Below the pieces are notes generated by a model. It was not told the origin of the DNA, did not search any database, and saw nothing but the letters and a program-made list of their open reading frames with translations. 64,000 bases of DNA from Neobacillus mesonae (lineage in GTDB: Bacteria; Bacillota; Bacilli; Bacillales; Cytobacillaceae): contig NZ_KV440949.1 of NCBI RefSeq assembly GCF_001636315.1, positions 5,660,084 through 5,724,083 of the forward strand, written 5' to 3'. The position numbers were made by a program, and so were the translations under genes. Of this stretch, positions 25,792 through 34,523 are shown piece by piece (within the stretch, counting starts at the first letter, position 1; each line of letters opens with the position of its first letter).

Positions 25792-26036
25792 GTCACTTGC
25801 TCATACTGTATTTTTTATTCTACGTCGACTAAGAAAATTTTCTCTTTAAGGGGTAGAGTGAGCAAAGCTACGATATACCTCAAAGTAGATTCCATTCCAA
25901 GAAATGTATTAAACAAGACCTCACTGGAGTTCAACGGGTTTTTAGCTGCTTTGGTTCACTTTTTTCGATATAAGGTCATTCGCGAAATACTCACTTTAGA
26001 GATCGTAGCTTCTTGATTAATGTCCACACTAGTCTA

Positions 26037-26477
26037 TCACTGCAATCCTGCGAAAATAACAGCTATAAAAAATATGATTTGTAAAATCGTTCGGGGGAAA
26101 AGAGGTGTACTTGGTCTTCCACCAATGGTGATTCCTTTTCGTGCAGCTCGAATGTTAGCTGGGAACATAACAATAAGTAAGAATGCTAAAATGACTGAAG
26201 CAATACTTGAAGTAATAGGAATCAACAGGCCTATGGCGCAAGCGATTTCGATTATTCCAGTAATGGTCACGATGAGACCTGGTTTTGGCAGAACTGGAGG
26301 TACCATTTTGATAAGATCTGGACGTCTCTTTCCCCAATGAGCAGTTGCCGTAAATAAAAACATCAGAGCAACAGCGATTCGTAAAGAAGTTTCCCAACCA
26401 TCAAAATATGACAGTCCGAAAAAACCGATCAAGTAAAATATCAAGAATGATCCAATCAATAGGATAAATGGAGCCAT
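26037..26477 (-). CDS. DoxX family membrane protein
   Basis: 146 residues after AAGGGGGG. Four helices, with LRIAVALMFLFTATAHW and PKPGLIVTITGIIEIACAIGLL as in DoxX/DoxD-like proteins, and a closing ARKGITIGGRPSTPLFPRT...FFIAVIFAGL. The exact role of the family is uncertain (redox or membrane stress). It is followed on the minus strand by no array element before Vat. Confidence 0.75.
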   Translation of the reverse strand: MAPFILLIGSFLIFYLIGFFGLSYFDGWETSLRIAVALMFLFTATAHWGKRRPDLIKMVPPVLPKPGLIVTITGIIEIACAIGLLIPITSSIASVILAFLLIVMFPANIRAARKGITIGGRPSTPLFPRTILQIIFFIAVIFAGLQ

Positions 26478-26565
26478 TTTTTCCCCCCTTCTTATTTAAA
26501 ACCATTGGTAAGCATTAAATACAAAATAACGACAGGTAATAAATATTCTCGGAAGTTGTACTTTG

Positions 26566-27219
26566 TCATATTTTATTTTTTAAATTTCTTAGATTTTCTA
26601 TATCTCCATTTACTATTACATCTATATGAGCAGAAATAATATCAATATTTAAATCCCACCATTTAATTTCTAGCAATTCGTTAATAATTTCTTCTGAGAA
26701 ACGATTTTTAAGTTTCTTTGCAGGATTTCCCCCAACGATAGTGTAAGGTTCCACATCCTGTGTAATAACCGATTTGGCTGCTACAATTGCACCGTTCCCT
26801 ATTTTTATTCCAGGCATAATGACAGTATCCATTCCAATCCAAACATCATTTCCAATTATGGTATCACCTTTAAACGGCAACTGATCTAACGTTGGCGTAT
26901 ATTTCTCCCAACCGTGTCCGAAAATATTGAACGGGTAGGTTGAAAAACCATCCATTCTATGATTAGCTCCATTCATAATAAACGTTACACCGGGGGCTAT
27001 GGCACAAAATTTCCCTATAATAAGTTTGTCACCGAAGAATTCGTAGTGGTATAGCACTTGATCTTCAAAGGATTCACCATTTCTTGCGTCGTAATATGAG
27101 TATTCACCCACATTAATGTTTGGTCTAGTAATTGTATTTTTAATAAATTGCACAACTTGATTTCCTTTAATGGGATACATATCTGTAGGATTTGGCCCAT
27201 GTTGCTTATTTGATTCCAT
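26566..27219 (-). CDS. vat: Vat family streptogramin A O-acetyltransferase
   Basis: 217 residues, the normal length. It has the left-handed beta-helix hexapeptide repeats and the family blocks GPNPTDMYPIKGNQVVQFIK, VGEYSYYDARNGESFEDQ, IMNGANHRMDGFSTYPFNIF (catalytic His) and YTIVGGNPAKKLKNRFS. Vat enzymes transfer acetyl from acetyl-CoA to the hydroxyl of group A streptogramins. It lies 24 bases after vgb, so the two form an operon giving resistance to both streptogramin components. Activity has not been tested. Confidence 0.9.
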   Translation of the reverse strand: MESNKQHGPNPTDMYPIKGNQVVQFIKNTITRPNINVGEYSYYDARNGESFEDQVLYHYEFFGDKLIIGKFCAIAPGVTFIMNGANHRMDGFSTYPFNIFGHGWEKYTPTLDQLPFKGDTIIGNDVWIGMDTVIMPGIKIGNGAIVAAKSVITQDVEPYTIVGGNPAKKLKNRFSEEIINELLEIKWWDLNIDIISAHIDVIVNGDIENLRNLKNKI

Positions 27220-27243
27220 AGGATCTACTTCCTTTCAGGATTT

Positions 27244-28128
27244 TTATAATAAACTTAGCCGACCTATCTTATTGCATTCCTCAGCGAACCAAATGGCCCC
27301 ATCGGGTCCTAATACAATTCCATGTGGCTCCGCATTTTGTGTAGGGATTGAATATTCTGTAAATTCTCCTTTCGTTGTAATTCGACCAATTTGATTACTT
27401 CCCCATTCGCTGAACCATAAAGCACGATCAGGGCCTTCTACTATTGCGTGTGGGCGAGCATTTGCAGTAGGGATTGAATATTCACTTATTGTTCCAGAGG
27501 GAGTAATTCTGCCGATTTTATTTCCATTAATTTCTACGAACCAGAGGGCGTTGTCAGGTCCACATGTAATACCTACAGGACAAGCATTCTTTGTGGGTAA
27601 AAGGTAATTCGATACTTCTCCAAGAATAGTAATCCGCCCAATTTGATTACTCTGATTTTCAGTAAACCAAATCGCATCATCCGGTCCAGCAACAATAAAA
27701 GAGGGGGAGGAACCAGGATTCGGTAAATCATACTCAATCATTTCACCTGACGGTAAAATTCGTCCTATTCTATTTCCGTTCATTTCCGTAAACCAAATGT
27801 CTCCATTGTGTCCCTCAGTTATTCCAAAAGGTGCTGAATCTGGATACGGTAGAACATATTCGATGATTTCACCTGTTACTGTCAGTTTTCCAATTTTATT
27901 AGCCTTATTTTCCGTAAACCATACATCACCCTGAGTTGTGGAGACTATAGACAGAACACCGGCATTGGATGTAGGAACAACGAAATGAGTGAATTCGCCG
28001 TTAACAGTCATTCGCCCAATTTGATTGGCTTTATGTTGTGTAAACCATAGCGCACCATCTTTTCCTGTGGTTATTCCATAAGGGCCAGAATCTATGTCAA
28101 GAAGTTCGTATTCTTCAATTTTTAACAT
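27244..28128 (-). CDS. vgb: Vgb family streptogramin B lyase
   Basis: 294 residues, full length for this enzyme. Seven beta-propeller blades are visible as repeated (P/A)xGIxxGPDGAIWFxExxxNxIGRI units. The His in PHAIVEG and PHGIVLG and the Glu near WFAEECN correspond to the known catalytic region of S. aureus-type Vgb. It linearises group B streptogramins by beta-elimination with Mg2+. AAGGAGG precedes the ATG. First gene of the vgb-vat pair. Confidence 0.9.
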   Translation of the reverse strand: MLKIEEYELLDIDSGPYGITTGKDGALWFTQHKANQIGRMTVNGEFTHFVVPTSNAGVLSIVSTTQGDVWFTENKANKIGKLTVTGEIIEYVLPYPDSAPFGITEGHNGDIWFTEMNGNRIGRILPSGEMIEYDLPNPGSSPSFIVAGPDDAIWFTENQSNQIGRITILGEVSNYLLPTKNACPVGITCGPDNALWFVEINGNKIGRITPSGTISEYSIPTANARPHAIVEGPDRALWFSEWGSNQIGRITTKGEFTEYSIPTQNAEPHGIVLGPDGAIWFAEECNKIGRLSLL

Positions 28129-28483
28129 TCGTGTAGTTCCTCCTTTTCTTAATAAAAAATCTTTTAGTAATTCGTTAGAGAATAATTGGATTGCTGTTAA
28201 AGAAGCTTTTTAAAAGGTGGGCAAAGTTAGTTTCCATAAACACATATGCTATCGGTATTAGAATTATCTCGAAAATTTTTATGAAACCATTTCTATTTGA
28301 ATTCTAGAGTAGAAAACATTCATTATATAGGCCGGTTAACTAATTAGCCATGTGGTCTATTTGATCATGACAAGTTGTCTTCTAATTGAATAATTTTTTT
28401 AATAATTTCTTCTCAATTAATTTCTTCTAAAGGAAAGCGCACGATTGCTGAAGATTAAGATATGATCGTGATTGCTGCCTTTA
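28129..28483. promoter_or_regulatory. Upstream region of vgb
   Basis: About 350 bases without a gene. On the minus strand TATATAATG at about 28,324-28,332 is a good -10 box, without a strong -35. No attenuation leader peptide could be recognised. Confidence 0.4.
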
Positions 28484-28532
28484 TCTTGTTGAACTAATGC
28501 ACCCGTTAGTTTAAGTACATTATTTCACAAAC
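28484..28532 (-). repeat. Array core S2 (element 31)
   Basis: CTTGTTGAACTAAT-GCACCC-GTTAGTTTAAGTACATTATT with TTCACAAAC tail; S1 not recognised. Confidence 0.8.
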
Positions 28533-28560
28533 TTTTCTTTGAAGTTAAATGAGATACTAT

Positions 28561-29022
28561 CTAAGACAAATCGATAAATTCTAGTTCCATTTCTGCTTCT
28601 GCTTTCGAACGATAAACGGTAACTTTATCATAGGGTTTCAAGTTGTCATACCATGATTCTATATTACTCAGAAAATCTTCTCCGTTTTCAGAAATTATCA
28701 TGCACTCTAAATTCTTATTGATATAACAGATTGGTGCGACACTTTCTAGGTCACATTGTTGTCCAACGGTTCCGATAAATCCACCTTTACTATCTTTTGC
28801 CATAATATCCACATGTGGTACCGTATAAAATTCTAAATGTGGAATATAATCGTCAAATATAAATTGAATATCATAATCGTTAGCATATTTTTGATACTCC
28901 TCATTTCTATCATAAACACTCATAGAAAAAATTGTTGTACCTGCTGATATAAACTCAGTATCTTTTAAAAATACATTTATGGCTCCAGTTAATTCTGTTC
29001 TATCTAGATAAACTTTTCGCAT
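28561..29022 (-). CDS. Hypothetical soluble protein (153 residues)
   Basis: GGAGGTTAAAG precedes the ATG. The sequence is acidic and mixed alpha/beta with KVYLDRTELTGAINVFL at the start and YDKVTVYRSKAEAEMELEFI at the end. It resembles immunity-type orphans in size and composition, but no family is recognised. Single-gene cassette. Confidence 0.55.
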   Translation of the reverse strand: MRKVYLDRTELTGAINVFLKDTEFISAGTTIFSMSVYDRNEEYQKYANDYDIQFIFDDYIPHLEFYTVPHVDIMAKDSKGGFIGTVGQQCDLESVAPICYINKNLECMIISENGEDFLSNIESWYDNLKPYDKVTVYRSKAEAEMELEFIDLS

Positions 29023-29183
29023 CTTTAACCTCCGTCAAATCTGTATTTATGCAGATATCCATATTGCTTTAATGTCGCATTTTTCTACTAATGTGTATGT
29101 CCTTGATATTTTACATAACTTTTTTATTAGTACTTTAATACGTCTAATCTAATTTTACAGTAAATGCCCATTCCTTTTGTGAT

Positions 29184-29277
29184 TTCTTATTGAACAAGCC
29201 TGTCCCTTTAGTACAATAAGTTCAACAAAAAAGGCGTTAACCCTTCTTAGATTAACGCTACCCTTTAGTTGAACAAG
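29184..29277 (-). repeat. Cassette-array element 32
   Basis: S1 TATTGAACAAGCCTGTCCC-TTTAGTACAATAAG, centre AAAAAAGGCGTTAACCCTTC, S2 GATTAAC-GCTACCC-TTTAGTTGAACAAG. Confidence 0.85.
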
Positions 29278-29289
29278 AAACGAATAAGA

Positions 29290-29946
29290 TCACCCGTAAA
29301 TATCAAGTCCAACTACACTCATATCCTTATGATCAACAACTAAAACAATTTGTTTTGCAAATGTACTAAAAGTACGAATCGTCACTGAATCTTTCAATTT
29401 ATCATCTAATTTCCATCCTGTTGGTTGAAGCATTATTGAACCTCTTTCAGTAAAGAAAGAACTCATAAAAAATCCTCGTATCTTCTCTGTCTCTTCAATA
29501 TGTAGTGATTCAATCATTTCTTGATTTACCAAATAATATTTCAATTCTCTTGGTCCAGTTGCCAAATTAAGATTTTTTGTACGATATAAATCTGGAAAAA
29601 CTGGATATATATCATTTGAAAGTAAGTCCTGTACAATCCTTTTAGACTCCTTTTTAAGACCCCTAACGTTTATTTCTTTTAGCTTCCCATCAATGAATAT
29701 TTGTTTTATATCTAAATAATGAGGAACTACTTCATTCAATATAGTTTCTAATGCATAATCATTAGGGGTTGGCAATGATGTAACGAAATCAATACCTAAA
29801 ATAACATCAATTGAGGCAAAAAACTGGCAAACAGGACTCATTTCATTTATTTCAACCGATGAAATCATTCTCTTGATACTATATTCACCATTGTCGAAAT
29901 TAAATCTGAATGGTGATTCATCAATTTCAGTAATCCACTTTAACAT
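29290..29946 (-). CDS. Hypothetical protein (218 residues)
   Basis: TTGAGGGGTCACG precedes the ATG. Mostly mixed alpha/beta with no signal peptide; MLKWITEIDESPFRFNFDNG at the start and QIVLVVDHKDMSVVGLDIYG at the end. No family recognised. Single-gene cassette next to recombinase copy 4. Confidence 0.5.
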   Translation of the reverse strand: MLKWITEIDESPFRFNFDNGEYSIKRMISSVEINEMSPVCQFFASIDVILGIDFVTSLPTPNDYALETILNEVVPHYLDIKQIFIDGKLKEINVRGLKKESKRIVQDLLSNDIYPVFPDLYRTKNLNLATGPRELKYYLVNQEMIESLHIEETEKIRGFFMSSFFTERGSIMLQPTGWKLDDKLKDSVTIRTFSTFAKQIVLVVDHKDMSVVGLDIYG

Positions 29947-30004
29947 CGTGACCCCTCAATTCATAGTTATTTTATATCCATTATATACCAATACATAGGT
30001 TGTT

Positions 30005-30041
30005 TCCTTCCTCCACTAAACTGCCCCTTTAGCTTAATAAG
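30005..30041 (+). repeat. Array core at the left end of recombinase cassette 4
   Basis: CCTTCCTCCACTAAA-CTGCCC joins CTTTAGCTTAATAAG, as at 6974 and 18,393. Confidence 0.8.
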
Positions 30042-30091
30042 TCTATATTTCGATAATCTAGGCAATAATTCCTCTTAAATGAGAAGTTTAA

Positions 30092-30946
30092 ATGGGAGGG
30101 ATTGGGTTGTGAATATCAAAAGCGTGGGAAGCATATGCAGCCGACAAACGAATTGAGGGCTTTTCACCGTATACAATAAAAGCCTATGGCATTCAGGCAA
30201 AGTTGCTTGTTCTATATTTCAAGGATGCAGAAATTGCTACTCTTAACACAGAAAGTTTGAAGGAATACCTAAATAATTCAGCGGCAGCCCTAAAGCCATC
30301 CAGTATGGCACATAGGATACGGTTTATGAAATCATTATTCCGTTGGTGCCACGAAGAAGGTCATATACACCATAACCCTGCATCAAAGTTAAAGGAACCC
30401 AAGGTCGGAAAACGCATACCGAAGTTCTTAACTGAAAGAGAAATCGAACTTCTGCGTGAAGCGTGTATTAGCCCGATGGAAAAAGCCTTGTTTGAATTTA
30501 TGTTTTCGACAGGATGCAGAATTGGGGAAATAGTTTCACTTGAACGTAATTGCATTAATTGGTCCAATCGCTCAGCAATTGTAAAGGGAAAAGGAGACAA
30601 GGAACGTGAGGTCTATTTTAATATAAGAGCCGAAATCTGGCTTAAGCGATACATCAATGATCGCCAGGATACGGATCCTGCCATATTTGTGACAGAACGG
30701 CTGCCACATAGGATGAGCATTGCCCAAATGAGATATGTCATAAAACGAATCTCAGCTCGTGCGGCCATAAATAAGGAAATTTATCCTCATCAACTCAGAC
30801 ACAGCTATGCAACCCATTTGTTGAATAACGGAGCCCCTGTTGAAGTCATACAAAGTCTTTTGGGCCACGAGAAGAGTGAGACTACTAGAATATATGCCCA
30901 GCTAAGCGGAAGGGTAAGGCAAGAATTTTATCAAAAGTATTTCTAG
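30092..30946 (+). pseudogene. Tyrosine recombinase, copy 4 (stop at codon 2, rest intact)
   Basis: The catalytic part is complete: Arg in TGCRIGEIVSLE, Lys in KGKGDKERE, HQLRHSYATHLL, LLGHEKSETT and the Tyr in RIYAQLSG. However the normal TTG start (30107) is followed by TGA, because TTA has become TGA, and no other start occurs before TTG 30203. Starting there gives 247 residues, missing about 30 from the core-binding domain. It may be inactive, or translated weakly. It is the best-kept copy in the window. Confidence 0.85.
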
Positions 30947-30952
30947 AGAAAG

Positions 30953-31019
30953 AAGCGACGCTGTTGGTGTCGCTTATGTATTCTTGCACCCGTTTCTTTA
31001 AGTAAAATTCTTCACAAAC
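30953..31019 (-). repeat. Recombinase terminator and array core (element 34)
   Basis: Hairpin AAGCGACG-CTGTTGGTG-TCGCTT, then TATTCTTGCACCC-GTTTCTTTAAGTAAAATTC with TTCACAAAC tail. Confidence 0.8.
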
Positions 31020-31105
31020 ATTTTTACAAAAGTAAAAGAAGAATTATCAAAAAGAGAAGCCCGTATTTCTATTTCGAGCTTCCCTCACCGTATCCAATAA
31101 AACAT

Positions 31106-32122
31106 TTAACAAAATTTAATACCGTAACTACGCATTGCCTCTAAGCTACCTTCATAAGTAAAAATTCCATTTTCGATTAACTTTCTAACCCTATATTCTA
31201 TAAAGCTGTCACCGATATATTGAAAAATATGTCCATATACTTCACCGACTAATCTTGCACATTTTATATATCCCTTTTTCTTCCCAATCAGCTTCTTGGC
31301 TTTTTCAATTATAAAATCATCGTAATAGTCTTCAGAAACTATCTTTATTTCACCGTTTTCCCATATTCTTAACGTTGCAGAATTTCCAGAAAGTTTTAAC
31401 CATTGTATTTCAACCTGTTTACGCTCTGTGTCAGATAAATTTTTTTGATTTTCTTGAGTATATTTGTAAATGGATTGTAATTCTTCAGTAAGTATTTCTC
31501 CTGAAAAAAATGGGATGTACTTTTTAGATTTTCTCTTAAATAATTCACTATACAATTGCCCAGTATTAACGATAAAGATATTATTTTTTCTTTCCCTTAA
31601 CAAGTACATTGTAAAAAGAAGTCCTGTTTGTTCATTAGCATTGCCTGAAACCCATATGTAAATTGGTATGTTTTCTGGAATAGAAACTAATCGATCAATT
31701 GTTCTTTGAAGTTTTTCAGAAAATTTTTCTGTTTCTTCTAAGTTGTTTTTAATCCATTCAAATCTTTCTCTTTGACCTTTTTCTGTTTCCAAATTACCTA
31801 TTGGGGCAACAGCAAAATTATCTTCGAAAGTAACAATAAATTCTTCTTCGTGTAGGTTTATTTCTTTTAATGTATGTCTTAAATATGGGTATCCAAAATT
31901 GATGTGAACTTTTTTGTAATCGCCTTTATCGAATATATTTTCATTAGGGTCTTGTGGGTATAGAATGTGGTTATAAAATTCTTTAAGATCTTTTGAAAAC
32001 TCAACTAAAGAAGATTCACTTTCCTCCAACATTCCTATCCTAAAAAGAATAAGTTGCAAGTATGACCTTACTTCCCGTTCTGGTAAGTCTTTAACAATGC
32101 TTTTAATCTCAAAAATATCCAC
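31106..32122 (-). CDS. DUF1835 domain protein
   Basis: 338 residues after AAGGAG. The front (YKKVHINFGYPYLRHTLKEI, then FEDNFAVAPIG) is the DUF1835 domain and the rear (WLKLSGNSATLRIWENGEIK ... KKGYIKCARLVGEVYG) matches the usual DUF3658 partner. The family is widespread in Bacilli and of unknown function. One of the largest cassette genes. Confidence 0.75.
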   Translation of the reverse strand: MDIFEIKSIVKDLPEREVRSYLQLILFRIGMLEESESSLVEFSKDLKEFYNHILYPQDPNENIFDKGDYKKVHINFGYPYLRHTLKEINLHEEEFIVTFEDNFAVAPIGNLETEKGQRERFEWIKNNLEETEKFSEKLQRTIDRLVSIPENIPIYIWVSGNANEQTGLLFTMYLLRERKNNIFIVNTGQLYSELFKRKSKKYIPFFSGEILTEELQSIYKYTQENQKNLSDTERKQVEIQWLKLSGNSATLRIWENGEIKIVSEDYYDDFIIEKAKKLIGKKKGYIKCARLVGEVYGHIFQYIGDSFIEYRVRKLIENGIFTYEGSLEAMRSYGIKFC

Positions 32123-32237
32123 ATAAAAAACTCCTTATCTTATTGAGCTGTTCATATGTTCAGTATATCAAAGCTCTAAATATAAATTCTAAATCCTATA
32201 AATCATATTTAACTCCTTATCCGTTAATTGGATTAAG

Positions 32238-32329
32238 TTTCTTGTTCCACTAACCTGCCCGTTTGTCCAATAAGCAATTTAACAAAAAAGGCGGTTAATC
32301 CTTCTAGTTCAACGCACCTGTTGAACAAC
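32238..32329 (-). repeat. Cassette-array element 35
   Basis: S1 TTCCACTAAC-CTGCCC-GTTTGTCCAATAAG, centre AAAAAGGCGGTTAATCCTTC, S2 TTCAAC-GCACCT-GTTGAACAAC (short arms). Confidence 0.85.
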
Positions 32330-32343
32330 ACTTTCAAATTTAT

Positions 32344-32835
32344 TTAAGAATTTTGCTTAATCGCTTCTTCCACATAAGTGAGCAAATTGCTATATCGGCA
32401 GTTCCCTTTTAATAGCTGCGATACTACATTTAAAGGTAATATCACTTTATCCTTCCTTTTAGAATAAAGTACACTCTGTGTTTTATTAACACTATGCAAT
32501 TCATTAAGATAGGGAGAAAAGTTTTGTACGGAATCAGATTCATACCAGTAAAAGTCTTGTTTGACATTATTTTTAATAACCTCACCTACATATGCACCTA
32601 AACGAACCACTAAATTATCAAAATGCTTATTTAAGAGTTCAATGCCAAACTCAGTATTCAATAATCTTTCGGTATACATATCAATATAACGAACGCTTTC
32701 AATAGTAAAATCTAAATTTCTTCTAGTAAGGTTCTCTTTATCCCAGGAATCATTTGAATTATCCTGATACATCAATTTGGAAATGCCTTTTAAATCATCT
32801 TTTTTTAATTTTGCTCTATTTAAGAAACCAAACAT
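32344..32835 (-). CDS. Hypothetical protein (163 residues)
   Basis: AAAAGGAG lies 12 bases before the ATG. Helical, with FGIELLNKHFDNLVVRLGAY and KDKVILPLNVVSQLLKG; the pattern is of a soluble, possibly immunity-type protein. No family recognised. Single-gene cassette. Confidence 0.5.
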   Translation of the reverse strand: MFGFLNRAKLKKDDLKGISKLMYQDNSNDSWDKENLTRRNLDFTIESVRYIDMYTERLLNTEFGIELLNKHFDNLVVRLGAYVGEVIKNNVKQDFYWYESDSVQNFSPYLNELHSVNKTQSVLYSKRKDKVILPLNVVSQLLKGNCRYSNLLTYVEEAIKQNS

Positions 32836-32888
32836 TTAATGGGATTTCTCCTTTTACAATTGTCTACTAACAGCTATGCTAATTATAA

Positions 32889-32983
32889 CTCTTATTAAGC
32901 TCCTGCTTAGTTACTTCAAAAAGAAAAGCCGCCAAAATGGCAACTGAATCTTTAACTCTTGCACCCCATTAGTTGAAGAAAAG
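32889..32983 (-). repeat. Cassette-array element 36
   Basis: S1 TTATTAAGCTCCTGCTTAGTTACTTCAAAAAG (worn), hairpin AAAAGCCGCCAAAATGGC, S2 TTTAACTCTT-GCACCCC-ATTAGTTGAAG. Confidence 0.7.
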
Positions 32984-32990
32984 TTATTTT

Positions 32991-33452
32991 TCATTCGTTA
33001 TAAAAAGAGTCCCATATCATTTCCATCCGTTTATATCGAAGTCTTAAGTAGCCCCAGGAATCTTCACCAAAATTCCAAGCAAAGCCCTCAAAAGTTTGTT
33101 CGATAAATGATTCATTTTTAACTTTTATATCTTCAGTAACAATTGTAAAGTCATTAATTAACTGTAATAATGGAATTTCCACAAAAGTACAATCTTTATC
33201 AAGGTCTATGGTTTGTTTTTTTACGTGTGAACAGTCATAATAACCTGATTCCAATACTTCAAAGTCATAAAATACTAATACTACTTCGTTTGTATCACGT
33301 TCATTATCAAATGGATTTAGTGGGTGTTCTTTTACTATTTCAAGACATTCAAGTGTTAAAAATAAATTGTTGTTTTCTACTCTAACTGCTTCAATATAAA
33401 CGGACTGCCAATTTAAATATTCAAAGCAATTTTCTGATATATATTTTGCCAC
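32991..33452 (-). CDS. Conserved hypothetical protein (153 residues), homologue of 5,928-6,406
   Basis: GTG start 33452 after AAAGGACTG. The sequence begins MAKYISENCFEYLNWQSVYI and ends RLRYKRMEMIWDSFYNE; it is the intact relative of the frameshifted gene at 5,928-6,406. A cysteine motif YYDCSHV is kept in both. No family recognised. Its presence twice in one array hints that cassettes duplicate or are acquired repeatedly. Confidence 0.65.
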   Translation of the reverse strand: MAKYISENCFEYLNWQSVYIEAVRVENNNLFLTLECLEIVKEHPLNPFDNERDTNEVVLVFYDFEVLESGYYDCSHVKKQTIDLDKDCTFVEIPLLQLINDFTIVTEDIKVKNESFIEQTFEGFAWNFGEDSWGYLRLRYKRMEMIWDSFYNE

Positions 33453-33484
33453 TTTTTTCAGTCCTTTTGTTTTTATAATATCAC

Positions 33485-33576
33485 CTTATTTAATTAACCT
33501 GCCCCGTTACTTCAATAAGAAAAGCCGTCTAAATGGCAGCTCGATCTTCAACTATTCCCCCTGTTTGTTGAATAAG
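33485..33576 (-). repeat. Cassette-array element 37
   Basis: S1 TTTAATTAAC-CTGCCCC-GTTACTTCAATAAG, centre AAAAGCCGTCTAAATGGCAG, S2 TTCAACTAT-TCCCCCT-GTTTGTTGAATAAG. Confidence 0.85.
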
Positions 33577-33612
33577 CTTTGTTAAAACAACCCAGTATTT
33601 TTAAAGCAAAAG

Positions 33613-33972
33613 TTAATCTTCAAACTTTTCCAAAATTGCATTTAACCTTTTTTCGATTTCCTCAAGTTTTAATTCTTTTGCTTGTTTTTTTAATACTGAA
33701 AGTTCTTCCCACAACGTATATATTTTTTTCCGAAATTGTGCTACACCCTTCGCGTAATCAATCCATATCCAAGTAATGATGAAAACAAAAACAACAGATA
33801 AAAGCATTAAAAGGAATGGATGTTGAGTTTTCTTTCCAAATAGCATTAGGAAAAAATTTAAGGGAGGTCCTAATAAACTAAGTGTAATAAAAATGGTAAA
33901 ACTCAGATTTGGCTTTAAAATTTTCATCAAAGCACTAATCGTTTGGATATATTCTTTTTTTGTAGACAACAA
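33613..33972 (-). CDS. Membrane protein with C-terminal coiled coil (119 residues)
   Basis: TTG start at 33972 after AGAGGG. Two helices (FTIFITLSLLGPPLNFFLML and FLLMLLSVVFVFIITWIW) are followed by a charged coiled-coil tail (ELSVLKKQAKELKLEEIEK). No family recognised. Single-gene cassette. Confidence 0.5.
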   Translation of the reverse strand: MLSTKKEYIQTISALMKILKPNLSFTIFITLSLLGPPLNFFLMLFGKKTQHPFLLMLLSVVFVFIITWIWIDYAKGVAQFRKKIYTLWEELSVLKKQAKELKLEEIEKRLNAILEKFED

Positions 33973-34025
33973 CTAATACCCTCTCTCAAAACTGCGTAAT
34001 CATAACTCTATAGTAAAACAGATGA

Positions 34026-34074
34026 AGGGCAGCCGTAGCCGCCCTTTGTTAAACTCAAGCACCCGTTCAACAAC
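34026..34074 (-). repeat. Cassette-array element 38
   Basis: Hairpin AGGGCAGCCGTAGCCGCCCT and S2 TTAAACTCAA-GCACCC-GTTCAACAAC; S1 is not recognised. Confidence 0.7.
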
Positions 34075-34330
34075 GTCTATTCATTTTTCTTTTGACTTTA
34101 TATTCTCTGATTTTTGAACTAATCTTAAAGAAACGATTTATCATTAATAACCACACAATAATACTGATAGTGTTACGAAAATCTCTATGGATGTTAAACA
34201 AGAAACCAATTAAATAATAAATACAGTAAAAAGTTAAAATAATTAATAAATAATCAAATATTGCTAATTTCATTTCTTTAGATGTAACAACATAAATAAC
34301 TGCCATTATTATTAAAAAAACCAAAATCAA
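34067..34330 (-). CDS. Small membrane protein (87 residues)
   Basis: The frame starts at a TTG without a good ribosome binding site. Upstream in the same frame a GTG with GGAT is followed six codons later by TGA (VKHTLWI then stop), so a nonsense change may have shortened it. Two helices (LILVFLIIMAVIYVV and DYLLIILTFYCIYYLIGFLF). No family recognised. Confidence 0.4.
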   Translation of the reverse strand: MILVFLIIMAVIYVVTSKEMKLAIFDYLLIILTFYCIYYLIGFLFNIHRDFRNTISIIVWLLMINRFFKISSKIREYKVKRKMNRRC

Positions 34331-34434
34331 TCAAATCCATAATGTGTGTTTCACATCCAGTTTTTAAACTTTGTTTTCTAATCAATAATAATTGTTATTT
34401 TTAAGTATTACATCAGGTAATTTTAGCCTGCATC

Positions 34435-34520
34435 CCTTCTTCAACTAACCTGCCCCGTTACTTCAATAAGAAAAAGCGATCCTTCGTTATTGAAGAATCG
34501 CACCCATTTATTCAAGAAGG
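34435..34520 (-). repeat. Cassette-array element 39
   Basis: S1 CTTCTTCAACTAAC-CTGCCCC-GTTACTTCAATAAG, hairpin GCGATCCTTCGTTATTGAAGAATCGC (nearly the centre of element 6), S2 GCACCC-ATTTATTCAAGAAGG. Confidence 0.9.
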
Positions 34521-34523
34521 TGG

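Noticed and set aside
25956..26027. Minus-strand peptide with ISKVSISRMTLYRKK, like the HTH end of a serine resolvase
   Set aside because: Only 24 codons, no other part of a resolvase nearby; too short to call.
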